Positions 5,879 to 7,643 of a stretch of DNA of 7,643 nucleotides are shown here, piece after piece (the stretch's first letter is position 1; every line of letters starts with the position of its first letter). The notes under the pieces were generated by a model. That model was not told the origin of the DNA and did not search any database. It worked only from the letters and a program-made list of their open reading frames with translations. The translations under genes were made by a program, and so were the position numbers. Source of the stretch: Pseudomonadota bacterium (GTDB lineage Bacteria; Pseudomonadota; Alphaproteobacteria; Acetobacterales; Acetobacteraceae); assembly GCA_021798375.1 (NCBI GenBank), contig JAJZHU010000112.1, positions 1 to 7,643 on the forward strand. The letters run 5' to 3'.

Positions 5879-5892
5879 TACCAGTTTATACA
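5864..5892 (+). promoter_or_regulatory. Predicted promoter of the NsrR-like gene, possibly leaderless
   Basis: TTGTAG (5864-5869) and TATACA (5887-5892) are 17 bases apart and sit directly before ATG 5899. Initiation would fall at or within a base or two of the start codon, giving a leaderless or near-leaderless transcript. This fits the poor ribosome site (AGGG 5892-5895, only three bases from the ATG). Operator 2 occupies most of the spacer, so bound regulator would cover the promoter and give autoregulation. Confidence 0.42.
5867..5883. promoter_or_regulatory. Candidate regulator operator 2 (shared, regulator side)
   Basis: TAGTATCGTCAATACCA repeats the arm pattern of operator 1 (T-purine-GTAT, five-base spacer, ATACCA) with one arm mismatch. 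The centres of the two sites are 37 bases apart. It lies between the -35 and -10 of the regulator's predicted promoter and over the -35 of the ric promoter, so one bound dimer could affect both genes. Confidence 0.6.
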
Positions 5893-5898
5893 GGGCTT

Positions 5899-6300
5899 AT
5901 GAAATTACTCGCTTCCACCGATTTCGCCCTGCGCGCCCTGATGGCACTCGCCAGCGAACCGTCAGACCGGCCGCTCAGCGTCGATGCGCTGGCGCAAAAA
6001 CTGGGTGGATTGTCGCGCAACCATTTGCACAAAATCGTGCAGGAATTGGCGTCATTGGGGCTGGTCCGCACCGTGCGCGGCGCCGGCGGCGGTGTGACGC
6101 TGGCGATAGCACTCAGCGAGATCAAGGTGGGTACGCTGGTCCGTCAATTGGAGGGCGATCAGCCCGTGGTGGAATGTTTTCGCGCCGACGGCGGGTGCTG
6201 CACACTGGTCGCAGGATGCCGCTTGCGAGGTTTTATCCGCACCGCGAGGGAAGATTTTTATCGCAGCCTCGATGGTCACACGCTTGCGGAGTGTTTTTAG
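5899..6300 (+). CDS. nsrR: Rrf2-family nitric-oxide-responsive repressor, NsrR-like
   Basis: This 133-residue Rrf2 protein is a small winged-helix regulator that senses through an iron-sulfur cluster. The N-terminal helix MKLLASTDFALRALMAL (1-17), recognition region LSRNHLHKIVQELA (38-51) and wing RTVRGAGGGVTLA (57-69) form the DNA-binding domain. A dimerisation helix follows (about 76-86). Candidate cluster ligands are Cys93, Cys101 (or adjacent Cys100) and Cys107 in ECFRADGGCCTLVAGCRL; the ECF start and C-X7-C-X5-C spacing fit NsrR better than IscR (C-X5-C-X5-C). NsrR holds its targets off until NO modifies the cluster. The divergent ric gene, a typical NsrR target, and the paired palindromes between them support this. 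IscR or RirA are less likely alternatives. The stop TAG overlaps the stop of the convergent permease gene by four bases. Confidence 0.85.
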   Translation: MKLLASTDFALRALMALASEPSDRPLSVDALAQKLGGLSRNHLHKIVQELASLGLVRTVRGAGGGVTLAIALSEIKVGTLVRQLEGDQPVVECFRADGGCCTLVAGCRLRGFIRTAREDFYRSLDGHTLAECF

Positions 6301-7529
6301 ATCGCACGTTTGGGCGGGGTGGCATTGGCCCCATCGCTGCCCTTCCACAACCAAACCCGCATCACGATCATCGCCGGCAGCGCGGTGAAGATGGCCACGC
6401 CGTAAAACCCCACCCACCCCAATTGCGCCGCCAACACACCCGAAAATCCGCCCAGGGTGCGCAAGCCCAATGCCGCCAACGACGACAGCAGCGCATATTG
6501 GGTGGCAGTGAATTCCAACCGGCACTGCGCCGAAACGAACGACAAAAAGCACGCATCGGCCATGGCTTCGGCGAAATTCTCCACCACCACCTTGGTGTAA
6601 AGAATCGCCACATCGCCGGGAAACAACGCCAGCAGGAAATACAGCCCCATCGCCGCCATCTGAATGAACCCGGTGGCAAACAAAGACCGCCGCGCGCCAA
6701 ACCGCACCACCAGCAACCCGCCGGTCGCCGCCCCCGCCAACACCGCCACCAGATTGGGCAGGCTGAGCACCGCGGCAACCTGGGCGCGGTCAAACCCCAT
6801 GGCGTGATAAAACGAAGGCGCCATCGGGCTCGCCAGCGCCTCGCCCAATTTGAACAACACAATAAACCACAACACCGGCGCAATGCCGGGGCGCCGCATC
6901 ATCTCCCGCAAAGGTGCGATGAGCGCCGCCACCCCACGCGCCGGGGCGGTGTGGATCGCGGGTTCGGGCGCGCACAGACTCAGCATCGGCGCCAACGCCA
7001 TCAAAGCCGCCATCACCAACAACGACCCATGCCACCCCAGCGGCCCGGCCAACCAGATGGCGCCCGAGCCCGAAACCAGCATGGCAATCCGGTAGCCCCA
7101 CACATAAGCCGCCAACGCCTCGCCCTGCATCGCCGGCGGATAGCTTTCGATCCGCCAGGCATCGATGGCGATATCCTGGCACGCCGAACAAAACGCCAAC
7201 GCCCCCGCCAGAGTCAAAGTAATGGCCGGATGCGCGCCGGGATGGCTGGCCGACAGCGCCACGCAGCACGCCACCAACCCCGCCTGCGCCATAATCAACC
7301 ACCCGCGCCGCCGCCCCCAACCATAGGGCAAGGGCCGATCCAGAATGGGCGCGAACAGAAATTTCAACGAATAGGCCAACCCGATGTTGGCGGTGGCCCC
7401 AATCAGCCCCAACGTCACCCCGGATTCCGTCAACCACTGCCGCAGCGTCAACCCCGACAGCGCCAACGGCAACCCCGAGGCAAAGCCGAACAGCAGTATG
7501 TAAAAAAGCCGGGGAGGCTGGACGCGCAT
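6297..7529 (-). CDS. AmpG-like muropeptide permease (MFS transporter)
   Basis: This encodes a 410-residue inner-membrane protein with roughly 12 hydrophobic helices. AmpG carries GlcNAc-anhydro-muropeptides from the periplasm into the cytoplasm for cell-wall recycling, and so feeds the signal for beta-lactamase induction where an AmpR system exists. Family features are FASGLPLALSGLTLRQWL (16-33), ANIGLAYSLKFLFAPILDR (47-65), the inter-helix WGRRRGW (71-77) and the CQDIAIDAWRIE block (117-128). The second half resumes at about 215 (PGIAPVLWFIVLFKLGEAL). It is shorter than the 491-residue E. coli AmpG, which has two extra helices; short forms are common in alphaproteobacteria. ATG 7529 has GAGGAG ten bases upstream and begins the conserved N-terminus. 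An in-frame TTG at 7580 has no ribosome site and adds a Pro-rich tail, although the frame stays open to the window edge. No ampC, ampR or recycling hydrolase is visible nearby. I see nothing else in 7530-7643. Confidence 0.92.
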   Translation of the reverse strand: MRVQPPRLFYILLFGFASGLPLALSGLTLRQWLTESGVTLGLIGATANIGLAYSLKFLFAPILDRPLPYGWGRRRGWLIMAQAGLVACCVALSASHPGAHPAITLTLAGALAFCSACQDIAIDAWRIESYPPAMQGEALAAYVWGYRIAMLVSGSGAIWLAGPLGWHGSLLVMAALMALAPMLSLCAPEPAIHTAPARGVAALIAPLREMMRRPGIAPVLWFIVLFKLGEALASPMAPSFYHAMGFDRAQVAAVLSLPNLVAVLAGAATGGLLVVRFGARRSLFATGFIQMAAMGLYFLLALFPGDVAILYTKVVVENFAEAMADACFLSFVSAQCRLEFTATQYALLSSLAALGLRTLGGFSGVLAAQLGWVGFYGVAIFTALPAMIVMRVWLWKGSDGANATPPKRAI

Positions 7530-7643
7530 AGGCTCAGGGCTCCTCGGGACGGGGGTGGAACGAAGGTTAGGCAAGATCAAGAGATTAAGGCAAGGGAGGG
7601 AGCTTCTTTTTGTGAATAATCGCGCGGTAGCATAACCCGGACA

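Noticed and set aside
7530..7580. Permease start at TTG 7580
   Set aside because: It has no ribosome-binding sequence and adds a Pro/Ser-rich tail. ATG 7529 with GAGGAG upstream matches the usual N-terminus.
5079..7619. An 846-codon open frame on the + strand spanning ric, the promoter gap, the regulator and the permease
   Set aside because: It runs antisense to two well-supported genes and across the operators and regulator in another frame. Its His/Arg/Gln/Pro-rich translation is typical of a GC-rich antisense shadow.
1..7643. CRISPR arrays, tRNA or rRNA genes, transposases, toxin-antitoxin pairs
   Set aside because: I found no regularly spaced direct repeats, no tRNA-like cloverleaf and no matching protein motifs on either strand.

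Overview
The window looks like chromosomal DNA from a GC-rich alphaproteobacterium. The family assignments, the divergent xseA/purD pair, the NsrR-type cysteine spacing and the AmpG-like permease all fit that group; the order-level placement (possibly Rhodospirillales) is only an impression. I see no integrase, transposase, phage gene, CRISPR array, tRNA or rRNA.

Left edge (1-510): the 3' end of an unrecognised gene runs into a roughly 42-codon piece that reads as the extreme C-terminus of a chemotaxis methylesterase (CheB) with no CheB body in front of it. After it come two related palindromic repeats in opposite orientation. This is the only part of the window that looks rearranged.

Stress and envelope pair (511-1034): a small CsbD-family protein and a 55-residue Gly-rich membrane peptide are followed by a long 15-bp-stem inverted repeat with a T-tract, which can serve as a terminator.

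Housekeeping core (1038-3710): xseA (exonuclease VII large subunit) and purD (GAR synthetase, purine synthesis) diverge from a 51-bp gap. Both are complete with their catalytic motifs.

Accessory pair (3757-5036): a clearly AT-richer gene for a three-helix membrane protein of unknown function overlaps by one base a class I SAM-dependent methyltransferase gene. The pair ends in a strong GC-rich hairpin shared with the convergent ric gene.

Nitric-oxide defence module (5082-6300): ric (YtfE/ScdA/DnrN-type di-iron Fe-S repair protein) and an NsrR-like Rrf2 regulator with three candidate cluster cysteines diverge from a 145-bp region. That region holds two copies of a 17-bp palindrome, T(G/A)GTAT-N5-ATACCA, placed over the predicted promoters of both genes. 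This is the most coherent regulatory circuit in the window. The Ric protein keeps all expected di-iron ligands but has lost the usual paired-cysteine CCGG motif. The regulator's stop codon overlaps, tail to tail, that of an AmpG-like muropeptide permease, which fills 6297-7529.

I do not see a wholly new multi-gene system. The best leads are the variant Ric with its paired operators, the CheB remnant junction, and the AT-rich membrane protein/methyltransferase couple.
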